From: an uncultured Acetobacteraceae bacterium
GTDB taxonomy: Bacteria > Pseudomonadota > Alphaproteobacteria > Acetobacterales > Acetobacteraceae
Length of the DNA: 39,239 nucleotides
Assembly (NCBI GenBank): GCA_937873175.1
Contig: CALMVT010000345.1
Span: 1-39,239, forward strand
Reading direction: 5' to 3'
Positions within the stretch are counted from its first letter, which is position 1. Each line of letters starts with the position of its first letter. The notes beneath the pieces were generated by a model. It saw only the letters and a list, made by a program, of their open reading frames with translations, made no database searches and was not told the DNA's origin. Shown here piece after piece: positions 1-10,027 of the stretch. Both the position numbers and the translations under genes were made by a program.

Positions 1-1
1 G

Positions 2-526
2 GCCCAGGCGCTGGCCCGGCATTGCCGCCGGCTCGCGATTCCGTTCGTGGTGGCCGGCGACGCGCGGCTGGCGGCCGCCGCCGGCGCCGGCATCCACCTG
101 CGCGGGGGCCGCCCGCCGGATGAACGACTGCGTACTCAGCGGGCGGCAAAGGGCGCGCGCCGGGTCAACACGGTGGTGACCAGCTCCGCCCACACGGTTG
201 CCGAGCTGCGCCGGGCTTGGACGGCCAAGGTGGACGCGGTGTTCCTGTCGCCCGTTCTGCCGACCCGAAGCCACCCGGGCAGCCCGGCGCTCGGCGTCGT
301 GCGCTGGGCCGCATTGGCGGGACGGCTGCCTTCTCACGGGCGTTTGAACGGGTGGCCCATCGTCCTGGCGCTGGGCGGCGTGGATGGGCGGCAAGCGCGC
401 CGCTTGCCGCGCTGGTGCGGCGGGGCGGGGGCGATCGGGGCGTTGCTGCCGGATGCCGCCGACGGGGAAGGCGGCAAGATTGTGGCCCTGGGGTCACAGT
501 GTTTCGCAATTGCCATAAGTCGTTGA
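2..526 (+). CDS. Thiamine phosphate synthase-like protein (ThiE/TenI family), 5' end cut off
   Basis: This is the C-terminal part of a ThiE/TenI-type TIM-barrel protein; the frame is open to the window edge, so the real start lies upstream. Recognisable pieces are the GIHLRG segment (the usual G-V-H-L strand end), a TSSAHT segment, the long LSPVLPTRSHPGSPALG segment that resembles the phosphate-binding FPT..SHPG region, and an ALGGVD segment near the end. The family joins the thiazole and pyrimidine halves of thiamine, or (TenI-like) isomerises the thiazole. No other thiamine gene is visible. The sequence is looser than canonical ThiE, so it may be a divergent paralogue rather than the housekeeping enzyme. 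It ends at TGA 524-526. Confidence 0.7.
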   Translation, partial: AQALARHCRRLAIPFVVAGDARLAAAAGAGIHLRGGRPPDERLRTQRAAKGARRVNTVVTSSAHTVAELRRAWTAKVDAVFLSPVLPTRSHPGSPALGVVRWAALAGRLPSHGRLNGWPIVLALGGVDGRQARRLPRWCGGAGAIGALLPDAADGEGGKIVALGSQCFAIAISR

Positions 527-676
527 TCCCGGGAATTGCGGCAATCAGCCAGCGCGGCAATAGTGTGAATGGGCCTGGTTGCCCTTGCCGTTGACGCGCT
601 GTATGCGGGTCAAAAGGCAGGTGTCGGGCGGGGCCGTGAATATCTGCCGGTGATCGGCGAATTAGGGAGAAGTTGA

Positions 677-2158
677 ATGCGTAAGCTCCTGCTGGCCACC
701 GTGGCCGCAATGGGCGCCTCCATGGGAGCGGCCGCCGTGGCGGACGCCCAAACGGCCAGTCCGGAGCCGGGCACCGTAACGGTCCGCTTGAACGGCCGGT
801 TCCGGTTCTACGGCGGGATCGTCACCGACCGCGATGTCAACAACAATGCGGCGGGCACGCCGACCGGAAACTTCGACGCAACCGGCAACGGCACCGGCAC
901 CAACTCGTCTGGCACCAACAAGCAGTCGAGCTATGGGTTCGGCAACTATGCGCGCTTGTATCCGGGCTTCGACGGCGTGGCCGCGAACGGCCTGAAATAT
1001 GGCGCCAGCCTCGAAATCCGGCAGGACAACAACGTCGGCGCCGGCGGCGGCACGTATGGCAGCGTCTCGAGGGCGAACTCGAACCGCTCCCTCCTGTACT
1101 TCCGGCGGGAATGGGGCTACATCGGCACGGATCAGCTCGGCACGATCCGCCTCGGCTCGGCCGACCAGCCGACCAGCCTCTACATGACCGGCAACTTTGA
1201 AAACTTCAACGACGGCGGCTTCAACGGCGACGTTGGCGGCCTGGCAGCGTCGAACACCCAGCTCACCTGGCCGTTCGCCGACGTTGGCAGCTATTACTCG
1301 ACGACAAAGGTGATCTACCTGTCACCGCAGCTTTACGGCTTCGACTTCGGCGTGTCTTACGAGCCAAACACCGGCGGCACGGGCCTCAACAACGCCTGCA
1401 ACAGCTCCAACGGCGGGGTTTCTGTCACCAACTTCGTCAACTCGGCTGGCGTCTTCACCCAGGCCACCGGCGCGAATGCCCAGGGCGTCTCTGGCCCGGG
1501 CTGCGACCGTTTGTCCTCGTCGCCGGTCGGCGGCGAAAGCGCCCGGCGCAAGAACACCGTGGACGCGCTGCTGCGCTACCGCGGCACGTTCGGCGCGTTC
1601 GGCATTGCGGCCACTGCCGCTTATGTCGGCGGTGGGCACGTGCTCGACAATTCCGGCACGGCGTTCAACAACAACCCGCTGCTTACCGGCGGTGCTCGGC
1701 CCAATTACGACGGCCTGAGCGTGGGCGACTTTGGCCTTGCCTTGACCTATGGCGGGCTCAGCGTCGGCGGCAAGTACATGTTCGGCCGCTACAACGGCCA
1801 GCTGGGCGTGCTGGTGCCGAAGGGGCTGCCGGACAGCGAATCCGCCCTGGTTGGCTTCTCCTACACGTTCGGGCCCGCCATCGTCGGCGCGCATTACCTT
1901 TACAACAAGAGCGCGGGCGACGTGAACAACGCCTTCTTCGGCCGCACGCGCACCGAGCAGGGCATCGCCGCAGGCGCGACCTACTCCTTGGCGCCAGGCT
2001 TGTCGCTGTTTGCGTCCTATCTCTACGGGGAGCGCAAGCAGAACGGCTACAACTTCGTCACCGGCCAGGGCGTTTCCGCCACAACGCCGGGTGGCAACCC
2101 CTTCTCCAACAAGATCACCTCGCAGGTGTTCGCGGTCGGCACCGGCTTTAGCTGGTAA
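677..2158 (+). CDS. Outer-membrane general porin
   Basis: A 493-residue Gram-negative porin of the kind abundant in Acetobacteraceae and relatives, forming a trimeric beta-barrel for passive diffusion of small solutes. The N-terminus is a classical signal peptide: Met-Arg-Lys, a hydrophobic Ala-rich core, and a likely cleavage after ADA at residue 24. The mature part begins VTVRLNGRFRFYGG, is rich in Gly, Asn and Tyr with alternating hydrophobic strands, and ends in GFSW; a terminal aromatic residue is the usual outer-membrane insertion signal. A purine-rich ribosome-binding site (AGGGAGAAG, about 664-672) precedes the ATG. It is a single-gene unit closed by the hairpin at 2184-2212. The solute specificity cannot be read from the sequence. 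Confidence 0.9.
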   Translation: MRKLLLATVAAMGASMGAAAVADAQTASPEPGTVTVRLNGRFRFYGGIVTDRDVNNNAAGTPTGNFDATGNGTGTNSSGTNKQSSYGFGNYARLYPGFDGVAANGLKYGASLEIRQDNNVGAGGGTYGSVSRANSNRSLLYFRREWGYIGTDQLGTIRLGSADQPTSLYMTGNFENFNDGGFNGDVGGLAASNTQLTWPFADVGSYYSTTKVIYLSPQLYGFDFGVSYEPNTGGTGLNNACNSSNGGVSVTNFVNSAGVFTQATGANAQGVSGPGCDRLSSSPVGGESARRKNTVDALLRYRGTFGAFGIAATAAYVGGGHVLDNSGTAFNNNPLLTGGARPNYDGLSVGDFGLALTYGGLSVGGKYMFGRYNGQLGVLVPKGLPDSESALVGFSYTFGPAIVGAHYLYNKSAGDVNNAFFGRTRTEQGIAAGATYSLAPGLSLFASYLYGERKQNGYNFVTGQGVSATTPGGNPFSNKITSQVFAVGTGFSW

Positions 2159-2183
2159 TCGACGAAGGTCTTTGCGGGCGGGC

Positions 2184-2212
2184 GGGGCGGTGGGCAACCA
2201 CCGCCCCGTTTG
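2184..2212 (+). terminator. Strong hairpin terminator after the porin
   Basis: A perfect 10-bp stem (GGGGCGGTGG at 2184-2193 and CCACCGCCCC at 2198-2207) closes a GCAA tetraloop (2194-2197), a particularly stable GNRA loop. It is followed by GTTTGCATTT. It lies 26 bases after the porin stop. The T run is weak, which is common in GC-rich genomes. Confidence 0.75.
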
Positions 2213-2315
2213 CATTTGGGGGCATGCTGGTGCCTGCGGTCCGGCTTGGCGCTGCGGCGTGACCAGGCTATGACGCTGCGCGGCGCGCAGCGCGCCGTTT
2301 TCGGGTAGGTTTCTT

Positions 2316-2855
2316 ATGGTGCACCGCACGGCTTCGATATTCTTTGTCCTGATCGCGGTTTTGGGACTGGCCGCGTGCGGCCCGGCAAAGGTGCGCCCGG
2401 TGGCGGATGACGAGTATCAGGATTACCGCCTCAAGGGCCCTGAAAGGGGCAAGCTGTTCGGCGACCAGGGTCTCGCCATCGGCATCGGCAAGGGCGCGGC
2501 CGGCTCCGCCCAAGCGCAGGATGGGGGCGGAGCGCTGGGCGTCAACGCCTACTTGTGGCGCGGCGCGCTGGATACGCTGTCGTTCATGCCGCTGGCGTCC
2601 GCGGACCCGTTCGGCGGGGTCATCATCACCGACTGGTATCAGCCGCCGACAAGCGGCGGGGAGCGGTTCAAGGCGACCGCCTACATCCTCGGGCGCCAGC
2701 TCCGCGCGGACGGCGTCAAGGTGTCGATCTTCCGGCAGGTGGCCCAGGGTGGCCAGTGGGTCGATCAGCCCGTCAGCGCTGTGACCACGAGCGAGATCGA
2801 GAACAAGGTCCTTGCCCGGGCGCGGGAGCTGCGGTCGCAGGTGGCCGGGTCCTGA
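2316..2855 (+). CDS. DUF3576 family lipoprotein
   Basis: A 179-residue secreted lipoprotein. Residues 1-20 are a lipoprotein signal peptide with the lipobox Leu-Ala-Ala-Cys, giving a lipidated Cys21. The remainder matches what I know of the alphaproteobacterial DUF3576 family: the LGVNAYLWRGALDTL and DPFGGVIITDWY segments, and an end containing a conserved E-I-E-N-K helix. The function is unknown. The gene typically sits just upstream of leuS and lptE, as here (75-base gap to leuS), so a role in envelope biogenesis is an inference from location only. A short AGG ribosome-binding site precedes the ATG. Confidence 0.85.
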   Translation: MVHRTASIFFVLIAVLGLAACGPAKVRPVADDEYQDYRLKGPERGKLFGDQGLAIGIGKGAAGSAQAQDGGGALGVNAYLWRGALDTLSFMPLASADPFGGVIITDWYQPPTSGGERFKATAYILGRQLRADGVKVSIFRQVAQGGQWVDQPVSAVTTSEIENKVLARARELRSQVAGS

Positions 2856-2929
2856 CGCGACGCCCGTTGCCCCATCGGCCGGGCTGAACGACTCAGTCCG
2901 CAGTGATCAGAAGGTAGGCTGCGCTTCCC

Positions 2930-5572
2930 ATGAATGATGTGCCCGCGACGGCCGCCACGGACGGGCCGAGCTACGATTTCCGCACCGCCGAGCCGCGCTG
3001 GCAGCAGGCGTGGGACGCGGCCGGATGCTTCCGCGTGGCGGACGTGCCGGCGGACGGCAAGCCGAAGTATTACGTGCTGGAGATGTTCCCGTATCCCAGC
3101 GGGAAGATCCACATGGGCCACGTGCGCAACTACACGCTGGGCGACGTGGTGGCCCGCTACAAGCGCGCCCGGGGTTACGCCGTGCTGCATCCGATGGGCT
3201 GGGACGCTTTCGGCCTGCCCGCGGAGAATGCGGCGCGGGAGCGGGGCGTGCACCCGGCCGAATGGACGCGCGCCAACATCGCGGCAATGCGCACCGAGCT
3301 GCAGCGGATGGGCTTGTCCATCGACTGGTCGCGCGAGTTCGCGACCTGCGAGCCGGAATATTATGGGCATCAGCAGAAGCTGTTCCTGGATTTCCTGCGC
3401 GCCGGGCTGGTGGAGCGCAAGGAAAGCTGGGTCAACTGGGACCCGGTGGATGGCACCGTGCTGGCCAACGAGCAGGTGATCGACGGCCGTGGCTGGCGGT
3501 CCGGCGCCACGGTGGAGAAGCGCCAGCTTTCTCAATGGTTCTTCCGCATCACGGAGTATGCCCCGGAGCTGCTGGCCGCGCTGGACGGGTTGGACCGCTG
3601 GCCGGAGCGGGTGCGGACCATGCAGGCCCGCTGGATCGGGCGCAGCGAGGGCGCCCGGGTGCGCTTCCCCCTGGTCGCCCCGCTCGGCACTGAGACCCCC
3701 GCGGAGATCGAGGTGTTCACCACCCGGCCGGACACGCTGTTCGGCATGTCGTTCGTGGCGCTGGCGCCGGAGCATCCGGTGTCCGCGGCCGTGGCGTCCG
3801 GCAACCCGGCGGCGACGGCCTTCGTGGCGCAATGCCGCAGCATGGGCACCAGCGAGGCGGTGATCGAGTCGGCGGAGAAGCAGGGCTTCGACACCGGCCT
3901 GCGGGTCGGCCACCCGCTGATGCCGGGCCAGACGTTTCCGGTGTGGATCGCGAACTTCGTGCTGATGGAATACGGCACGGGCGCGATCTTCGGCTGCCCG
4001 GCGGGCGACCAGCGGGATCTGGACTTTGCCCGCAAGTATGGCCTGGACACCCCGGCCGTCGTGCTGCCGCCGGGCGAGGTAGCGGAAGGCTTCGTCGTGG
4101 GCGCCCACGCTTATGACGGGCCTGGGACGATGATCAACTCGGGGTTCCTGGACGGTTTGGACACCGACGCGGCCCGGCGGACGGCCATCGAGGCGCTGGA
4201 GCGCGAGAGCGCCGGGACCGGCGTGGTAAACTGGCGCATGCGGGATTGGGGCGTGAGCCGCCAGCGCTACTGGGGCTGCCCGATCCCGGTGATCCATTGC
4301 GCCGCCTGCGGCGCCGTGCCGGTGCCGGACGCCGACCTGCCGGTGCGGTTGCCGGAGGATGTGCGTTTCGACCAGTCGGGCAACCCGCTCGACCACCACC
4401 CAACGTGGAAGCACGTGGCCTGCCCGCGCTGCGGCGGCGCCGCGGAGCGGGAAACCGACACCTGTGACACGTTCGTGGACAGCTCCTGGTACTTCACGCG
4501 CTTCTGCAGCCCCGGCGCGGACGTGCCCGTCGTGCGGCAAGCAGCGGACCAATGGCTGCCGGTGGACCAGTATATCGGCGGGATCGAGCATGCGATCCTG
4601 CATTTGCTGTACTCGCGCTTCTTCATGCGGGGGATGCAGGCGACGGGCCAGGTCGGCGTGGCCGAGCCGTTCGCCGGACTGTTCACCCAGGGCATGGTGA
4701 CGCACGAAAGCTACAAGGGCGCCGACGGGCGCTGGCTGTATCCGGAGGAGGTGGAGCGCCAGCCGGACGGCACCGCCCGGCATGTCGAAACGCAGGAGCC
4801 GGTGACGGTGGGGCGGATCGAGGCGATGTCGAAATCGAAGCGCAACACGGTGGACCCCGCCGCGATCATCGCGCGCTTCGGCGCGGACACGGCGCGCTGG
4901 TTCATCTTGTCGGACAACCCGCCGGACCGGGACATCGAGTGGACGGAAAGCGGGGTCGCCGGCGCGTCGCGCTTCATCCAGCGGGCGCACCGCCTGGCGG
5001 CGGGCGTAGCGCGGGTGCCGTGCCCGCCGTCGATGCCGGGCGTGGGGTCGGCGAGCATGGGGCCAGCCGCGGCGGCGCTGCGCCGCGCCACCCACCGCGC
5101 CATTGCGGCGGTGACGGAGGCATTGGAAACCTTCGCCTTCAACCTCGCGGTTGCGCGGCTGTACGAGCTTGCCTCGGCGCTGGGCGAGGCGGAACGCGTC
5201 GGCGCCGAGGACGGGCTGGCCTGGGCGCGGCATGAGGCCGTCGCGACCATGGCCCGGCTGCTCGCGCCCATGGCGCCGCATCTGGCGGAGGAGATCGGGT
5301 GGATGCTCGATCCCGGGCGCACATCGTTGATCTGCGACCTGCCCTGGCCGGAAGCGGACCCGGACCTGCTGACGGTCGAGACGGTGACGCTGGCGGTGCA
5401 GGTGATGGGCAAGCTGCGCGCGACGGTGGCGCTGCCGCCGGGCGCAGAGGCGGCGGCAGCCTATGCGGCGGCGGAGGCCGACCCGAACGTGCAGCGCGCG
5501 CTGGAAGGGCGCCGGGTGGTGAAGCGTATCCACGTGCCGGACCGGATCGTGAACTTCGTGGTGGCGGGCTGA
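2930..5572 (+). CDS. leuS: Leucyl-tRNA synthetase
   Basis: An 880-residue class Ia synthetase that charges tRNA-Leu with leucine in the cytoplasm. The HIGH-type motif is HMGH at residues 61-64 after YPSGK. The CP1 editing domain shows the threonine-rich TTRPD (264-268) and [16 protein letters not shown] (348-363), whose Asp is the family's substrate-amine-binding residue. Two CxxC pairs (CAAC and CPRC) suggest a zinc-binding insertion, and the KMSKS loop is AMSKS at about 632-636. The C-terminal anticodon-binding helices and the small tail ending in [14 protein letters not shown] are complete. Length and domain order are normal. It lies in the conserved order DUF3576-leuS-lptE-holA. Confidence 0.98.
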   Translation: MNDVPATAATDGPSYDFRTAEPRWQQAWDAAGCFRVADVPADGKPKYYVLEMFPYPSGKIHMGHVRNYTLGDVVARYKRARGYAVLHPMGWDAFGLPAENAARERGVHPAEWTRANIAAMRTELQRMGLSIDWSREFATCEPEYYGHQQKLFLDFLRAGLVERKESWVNWDPVDGTVLANEQVIDGRGWRSGATVEKRQLSQWFFRITEYAPELLAALDGLDRWPERVRTMQARWIGRSEGARVRFPLVAPLGTETPAEIEVFTTRPDTLFGMSFVALAPEHPVSAAVASGNPAATAFVAQCRSMGTSEAVIESAEKQGFDTGLRVGHPLMPGQTFPVWIANFVLMEYGTGAIFGCPAGDQRDLDFARKYGLDTPAVVLPPGEVAEGFVVGAHAYDGPGTMINSGFLDGLDTDAARRTAIEALERESAGTGVVNWRMRDWGVSRQRYWGCPIPVIHCAACGAVPVPDADLPVRLPEDVRFDQSGNPLDHHPTWKHVACPRCGGAAERETDTCDTFVDSSWYFTRFCSPGADVPVVRQAADQWLPVDQYIGGIEHAILHLLYSRFFMRGMQATGQVGVAEPFAGLFTQGMVTHESYKGADGRWLYPEEVERQPDGTARHVETQEPVTVGRIEAMSKSKRNTVDPAAIIARFGADTARWFILSDNPPDRDIEWTESGVAGASRFIQRAHRLAAGVARVPCPPSMPGVGSASMGPAAAALRRATHRAIAAVTEALETFAFNLAVARLYELASALGEAERVGAEDGLAWARHEAVATMARLLAPMAPHLAEEIGWMLDPGRTSLICDLPWPEADPDLLTVETVTLAVQVMGKLRATVALPPGAEAAAAYAAAEADPNVQRALEGRRVVKRIHVPDRIVNFVVAG

Positions 5573-5595
5573 AGGGGGTGGCGGGCGTAGGGCGC

Positions 5596-6114
5596 ATGGC
5601 GCGGCGAACTGCGTTGCTGGGCGGCGGGGCGGCGTTGGCCGGGTGCGGGTTCCGCCCGCTTTACGCGCCGGCGGCCTCCGGGGCGCCCGGCCCGGCCGCG
5701 GCGGAGATGGCGGCAATCTACGTCCCCGTGTTCGCCGATCGGCCCGGCCAGTTGCTGCGGCAGGAATTGCAGCAGCGGTTCGAGGGCACCGGCACCGGGA
5801 CGGCCAAGCGATACGAACTGGTCGCCTCCATCGCGGTCAACGCCGAGGCCATTGCGATCCAGCGGGACAGCTCATCCTCCCGCATACGCTTGATCGGGTC
5901 TGCGCCGTGGGTGTTGCGCACCTTGTCGCTGGACCACGCCGTGCTCGCCCAGGGCACCAGCCGGACCCTCGACGGCTACAACATCCTCAACCAGCAGTTC
6001 TTTGCGGCCGACCTGGAAAGCGAGGTGGTGATCCGCCGGGTGGCGGCAACGCTCGCGGACCAGATCAGCACGCAGGTCGGCGCATTCTTCCTGCGACGGG
6101 CCGAGGCGGCGTGA
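5596..6114 (+). CDS. lptE: LPS-assembly lipoprotein LptE
   Basis: A 172-residue lipoprotein that plugs the LptD barrel and helps place lipopolysaccharide in the outer leaflet of the outer membrane. The N-terminus Met-Ala-Arg-Arg plus a short hydrophobic run ends in the lipobox LAGC (Cys17), followed by the hallmark G-F-R-P-L-Y-A-P of LptE. The rest has the expected alternation of strands with NILNQQFFAADLES and a final amphipathic helix. The ATG at 5596 was chosen because it gives a clean lipoprotein signal; an in-frame GTG at 5578 is an alternative that adds six residues. The gene follows leuS closely and overlaps the holA start (GTGA, 6111-6114), so the two are translationally coupled. Confidence 0.92.
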   Translation: MARRTALLGGGAALAGCGFRPLYAPAASGAPGPAAAEMAAIYVPVFADRPGQLLRQELQQRFEGTGTGTAKRYELVASIAVNAEAIAIQRDSSSSRIRLIGSAPWVLRTLSLDHAVLAQGTSRTLDGYNILNQQFFAADLESEVVIRRVAATLADQISTQVGAFFLRRAEAA

Positions 6115-7133
6115 AGCTTGAGGCCCGGCGGACCGCGGCGTTCCTGCGGGATCCCGGCGCCGTGCGCGTCGTGCTGCTGCACGGCGAGGATGAGGGGATG
6201 GTGCGCCACCGCGCCGACGCGCTGACGCAGGCGGTGGTCGGGGGGCGCGACGACCCGTTCCGCGTCGCCTGGCTGTCGCGGGAGGACCATCCGCGGCTTT
6301 TGGAAGAGGCGACCGCGATTTCCATGATGGGCGGGCGGCGGGTGATCCGGGTCCGCGACGCCGGGGACGGCCTGACGGCCGCCGTGAAGCAGGTCGCCGA
6401 AACCGCCGGGGACAGCCTGACTGTGCTGGAAGCCGGCGCGCTGCCGAGCCGGTCCAAGCTGCGGGCGCTCGTCGAGGCGGCGGCGAACGGCGCGTCGGTC
6501 GCCTGCTACCCGGAGGAGGGCCGCGCGTTGCAGGACGCCATCGAGGGCGGCCTGAATGCGGAAGGCGTGCGGCTGGACGCGGAGGCGCTGCGGTGGCTCA
6601 CGGACCACGTGGGCGGCGACCGCGGATCGACCCGGGGCGAGGTGGAGAAGCTGGTCCTGTATGCCGGCGCGGACCGGCGGCTCGATCTTGAGGCCGTGCG
6701 GGCCTGCGTGGGCGACCTGGCCGCGGCGTCGTTCGACGATGCCCTCTATGCGGCGATGGCGGGAGATGTGGCGGCGGCCGACACGGCGGCGGAGCGCACG
6801 CTGGCCGAGGGCATGGCGCCCGTGGCGTTCAGCCGCGGCGTGCTGGCGCATCTCGGCAAAATGCACATGGCGCGGGGGCACATGGCCGCCGGGCTTTCGG
6901 TGGCCGACGCGGTGCGGGCTTTGCGGCCGCCGGTGTTCTTCAAGCGGGTGGCCGCGTTCACGGAGGCGCTCGGGTGGTGGACTCCGCGCAGGCTGGTGCA
7001 GGCGATGGAGGAGGTGCGCCGGGTCGAGCTGGCCTGCAAGCAGACCGGGGCCTTGGACGGGCTGCTGGTGCGGCGCATGCTGCTGGGCCTGGCCCGGCAA
7101 GGGGAGGTGGCGCGGGGCCGGGAGCGCGGCTAA
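6111..7133 (+). CDS. holA: DNA polymerase III delta subunit
   Basis: A 340-residue HolA protein, the clamp-loader subunit that opens the beta sliding clamp. It starts at a GTG overlapping the lptE stop. The N-terminal region has VVLLHGEDEGMVR (the family pattern of a strand then G-x-D/E), the middle part carries AISMMGGRRVIRV (the conserved F/M-G-x-R-R-x-V-x-V region), and the C-terminus is an all-helical collar domain with the HLGKMHMARG and VELACKQTGALDGLLVRRMLL helices. Length is normal. It converges tail to tail with parB, their ends overlapping by four bases, leaving no room for an intergenic terminator. Confidence 0.93.
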   Translation: MKLEARRTAAFLRDPGAVRVVLLHGEDEGMVRHRADALTQAVVGGRDDPFRVAWLSREDHPRLLEEATAISMMGGRRVIRVRDAGDGLTAAVKQVAETAGDSLTVLEAGALPSRSKLRALVEAAANGASVACYPEEGRALQDAIEGGLNAEGVRLDAEALRWLTDHVGGDRGSTRGEVEKLVLYAGADRRLDLEAVRACVGDLAAASFDDALYAAMAGDVAAADTAAERTLAEGMAPVAFSRGVLAHLGKMHMARGHMAAGLSVADAVRALRPPVFFKRVAAFTEALGWWTPRRLVQAMEEVRRVELACKQTGALDGLLVRRMLLGLARQGEVARGRERG

Positions 7134-7989
7134 CCGCGCCGGAGCAGCGCCAGGATGCCGTCGAGCTGGTCCAGCGTCCGGTAATGCACGCGGACGCTGC
7201 CGCCGGCGCCGTCGAACTCGATCTGCACCTTGAGGCCGAGCCGAGCCGCGAGGTCGCGCTCCAGCGTCACGATTTCCCGGTCCCGCGGCGGCTCCGACTC
7301 GGTTGAAGGCGGGGTGCGCAGGCTGCGCTGGGTCAGGGCCTCGGTTTGCCGGACGTTCAGCCCGCGGGCCAGCACGGTGCGCGCCGCGGCTTCCGGCGCC
7401 GAGTGGCCCAGCAGCGCGCGGGCGTGCCCGGCGGACAGCGCGCCGGACTGCACGTGCACCTGGACGCCGCTCGGCAAGCCCAGCAGGCGCATCGTGTTGG
7501 CGACGTGGCTCCGCGACTTGCCGACCAAGCCACCCAACTGGTCCTGGGTGAGGCCGAACTCGCCCATCAGCCGCTTGTAGCCCTGCGCCTCCTCGATGGG
7601 ATCGAGGTCTTGGCGCTGCAGATTCTCCACCAGGGACGCCGCCATGGCGTCCGAGTCGGACAGCCTGCGAATCAGGACCGGGGCCTCCTTCAGCCCCGCC
7701 GCCTGGGCGGCCCGCCACCGGCGCTCCCCCGCGATGATCTGGTAGCGGCCCGGCGCTGCCGGGTGCGGACGCGCCAGGATCGGCTGCAAGACGCCTTGCT
7801 GCTTGATGGAAGCGGCAAGCTCTTCCAGCCGTCCCGGGTCCATGGCAACCCGCGGCTGAAACGGCCCGGGTTCCATGGAGGCGAGGGGCAGGGTGGCGCG
7901 CGGCGCGGCGTCCGAGGCGGCGCCGGCCTGCGCGTCCCCGAACAAAGCCGCCAGGCCCCGGCCGAGCCGGGGAGAGGTGTCGCGCTCCG

Positions 7990-7993
<4 letters not shown>
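7130..7993 (-). CDS. parB: Chromosome-partitioning protein ParB
   Basis: A 287-residue ParB that binds parS, spreads on neighbouring DNA as a CTP-dependent clamp, and is moved by ParA to segregate replication origins. The N-terminus RLGRGLAALFG is the usual ParA-interacting peptide. The CTP-binding domain contains FQPR and GERRWRAA. The helix-turn-helix LTQDQLGGLVGKSRSHVANT follows the IEEAQGYKRL region, and the C-terminal dimerisation segment ends YRTLDQLDGILALLRRG. The start is GTG, overlapping the parA stop as GTGA (7990-7993), so translation is coupled. A matching parS-like site lies at 9365-9380, in the same operon. Confidence 0.97.
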
Positions 7994-8806
<813 letters not shown>

Positions 8807-8814
<8 letters not shown>

Positions 8815-9388
8815 GGGTGATCTCGGTCAGGGCGAGGATCGTCGAGCCGGCACCGCCCCCGTGGTTGAACCGCTTGATCCGCATGCGCCAGTGTTTCTCC
8901 GCTTCGGCGATTTCGTCCTCGACGCGCGCACCCTTGGCGAACAAGGCGGTGCCGCCGGGGATCAGCAAGCGATGGGCATGCGCCGCCAGCGCCGGAAGCG
9001 GCGCAAGCGCGCGGGCGGTGATGAGCGGGACGCGGGGCAGCGACAATTCCTCGATGCGCATGCAGTGCACTTGGACGGGAGCACCGGTTACACGCTGGGC
9101 CTCGATCAGGAAAGCGGCTTTGCGGCTGTCGGCTTCAACGAGGTCAAAGGGAATCCCTGTTGCCAGGGCCACGACGAGGCCGGGAAACCCTGCCCCTGAG
9201 CCGAGGTCCATGCCGCGTGGGGTGCCCGCGGGGATGAGGGGCACGAACCGCAGGCTATCCCCGATGTGCCGCGGCCACAGGTGGTCACGGTCGCCGTGGG
9301 ACACCAGGTTGATCGACTTCGTCCATTTCTGCACCAGGGCGGCGAATTGCTGGAGCCGTTCCGCTGTTTCACGTGGAACGGCGTTCAT
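8807..9388 (-). CDS. rsmG: 16S rRNA (guanine-527-N7) methyltransferase
   Basis: A 193-residue RsmG (GidB) that methylates G527 of 16S rRNA using S-adenosylmethionine. The SAM-binding glycine loop is DLGSGAGFPG at residues 61-70, preceded by the family segments KWTKSINLVS and HIGDS. The later LITARALAPL corresponds to the conserved R-A-V/L-A-P-L region. The ATG at 9388 was chosen because VPRET directly after it matches the alphaproteobacterial RsmG start; the frame stays open further upstream. In many alphaproteobacteria mnmG lies upstream, but here the next gene is ogt, pointing the other way. The first codons contain a parS-like site. Confidence 0.95.
9365..9380. other. parS-like centromere site inside rsmG
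   Basis: The 16-base sequence TGTTTCACGTGGAACG matches the bacterial parS consensus TGTTNCACGTGNAACA at 15 of 16 defined positions; only the last base differs. It sits about 550 bases upstream of the parA start and encodes Val4-Thr8 of RsmG. The codons used there (GTT, CCA, CGT, GAA, ACA) all end in A or T, unlike the G/C-ending codons that dominate this genome, as expected if DNA-level selection holds the site. It is the only CACGTG in the window whose flanks fit parS. Confidence 0.88.
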
Positions 9389-9543
9389 CGAAACGTCGGG
9401 CGTCTTGCCGTACCAGGGCGCCAATCGTTCATTCCCCCACGCCCGGCGCTGGCGCCGCCGGCTCTGCATGACAAAGCGTTCTGCAGGGCCTAACATGGCA
9501 AGCGCGTGCCGCGAAGACGGCGGCCCTGCTGGCGAGGCCCCGA

Positions 9544-9990
9544 TTGCCGCAACTGTCCATCCATGCCCCCTTCGGCGCCCTGACGTTCTCGGAGGATGAC
9601 GGCGCCCTCGTGGCTGTTGATTGGGGATGGGGGCGCGACCAGGAAGCAACCGAACTTCTTGTTCGGGCACGCGAGCAGATGCACGAATACCTTGATGGCG
9701 AGCGGAGGAGTCTCGACCTGCCGATCCGGCCGGCCGGGTCCGCTTACCAGCAAAGGGTTTGGGCGACTCTGGCGTCGATTCCATGGGGGCAAACATGGAC
9801 GTATTCCGCCGTCGCGGACAGGGCCGGCGGAAGTGCGCGTTCCGTTGCGGCGGCTGCCTTGCGCAATCCGCTCCCCATCGTCATCCCGTGCCACCGGGCG
9901 GTCGCCGACCGCGGCCTGGGCGGCTACTCCGAAGGGCAGGGCCTGGACACGAAGCGGTATCTGATCCAACTCGAAGCCCGACCCGCATGA
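9544..9990 (+). CDS. ogt: Methylated-DNA--protein-cysteine methyltransferase
   Basis: A 148-residue suicide repair protein that transfers alkyl groups from O6-alkylguanine (and O4-alkylthymine) to its own cysteine. The active-site motif IPCHRAV puts the acceptor Cys at residue 116. Upstream are AYQQRVWATL and PWGQTWTYSAVA, then SARSVAAAALRNP carrying the DNA-binding helix and its arginine finger. An N-terminal RNaseH-like domain is present but short. The start is the TTG at 9544, the best in-frame candidate; no in-frame ATG precedes the domain. The gene is divergent from rsmG and followed after 37 bases by the quinone oxidoreductase, so the two may be cotranscribed. Confidence 0.92.
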   Translation: MPQLSIHAPFGALTFSEDDGALVAVDWGWGRDQEATELLVRAREQMHEYLDGERRSLDLPIRPAGSAYQQRVWATLASIPWGQTWTYSAVADRAGGSARSVAAAALRNPLPIVIPCHRAVADRGLGGYSEGQGLDTKRYLIQLEARPA

Positions 9991-10027
9991 CACGCCGTCG
10001 GTCGCGGCGCACGGAGGAGAGGTAACG

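Noticed and set aside
591-620. TTGACG at 591-596 as a -35 element of the porin promoter.
   Set aside because: No acceptable -10 hexamer lies 16-18 bases downstream.
3971-4018. LeuS editing motif reads AGDQRD where Escherichia coli has GHDQRD, suggesting lost editing.
   Set aside because: The catalytic-type Asp is kept, and Gly at this position is, as far as I recall, normal in alphaproteobacterial LeuS.
2765-5716. Very long open frame of about 980 codons on the minus strand opposite leuS.
   Set aside because: It is antisense to a fully conserved synthetase; its Arg/His/Pro-rich product is typical of GC-rich shadow frames.
7446-7461. CACGTG-containing sequence within parB as a parS site.
   Set aside because: The flanks are GGACTG and CACCTGG, which do not match the parS arms.
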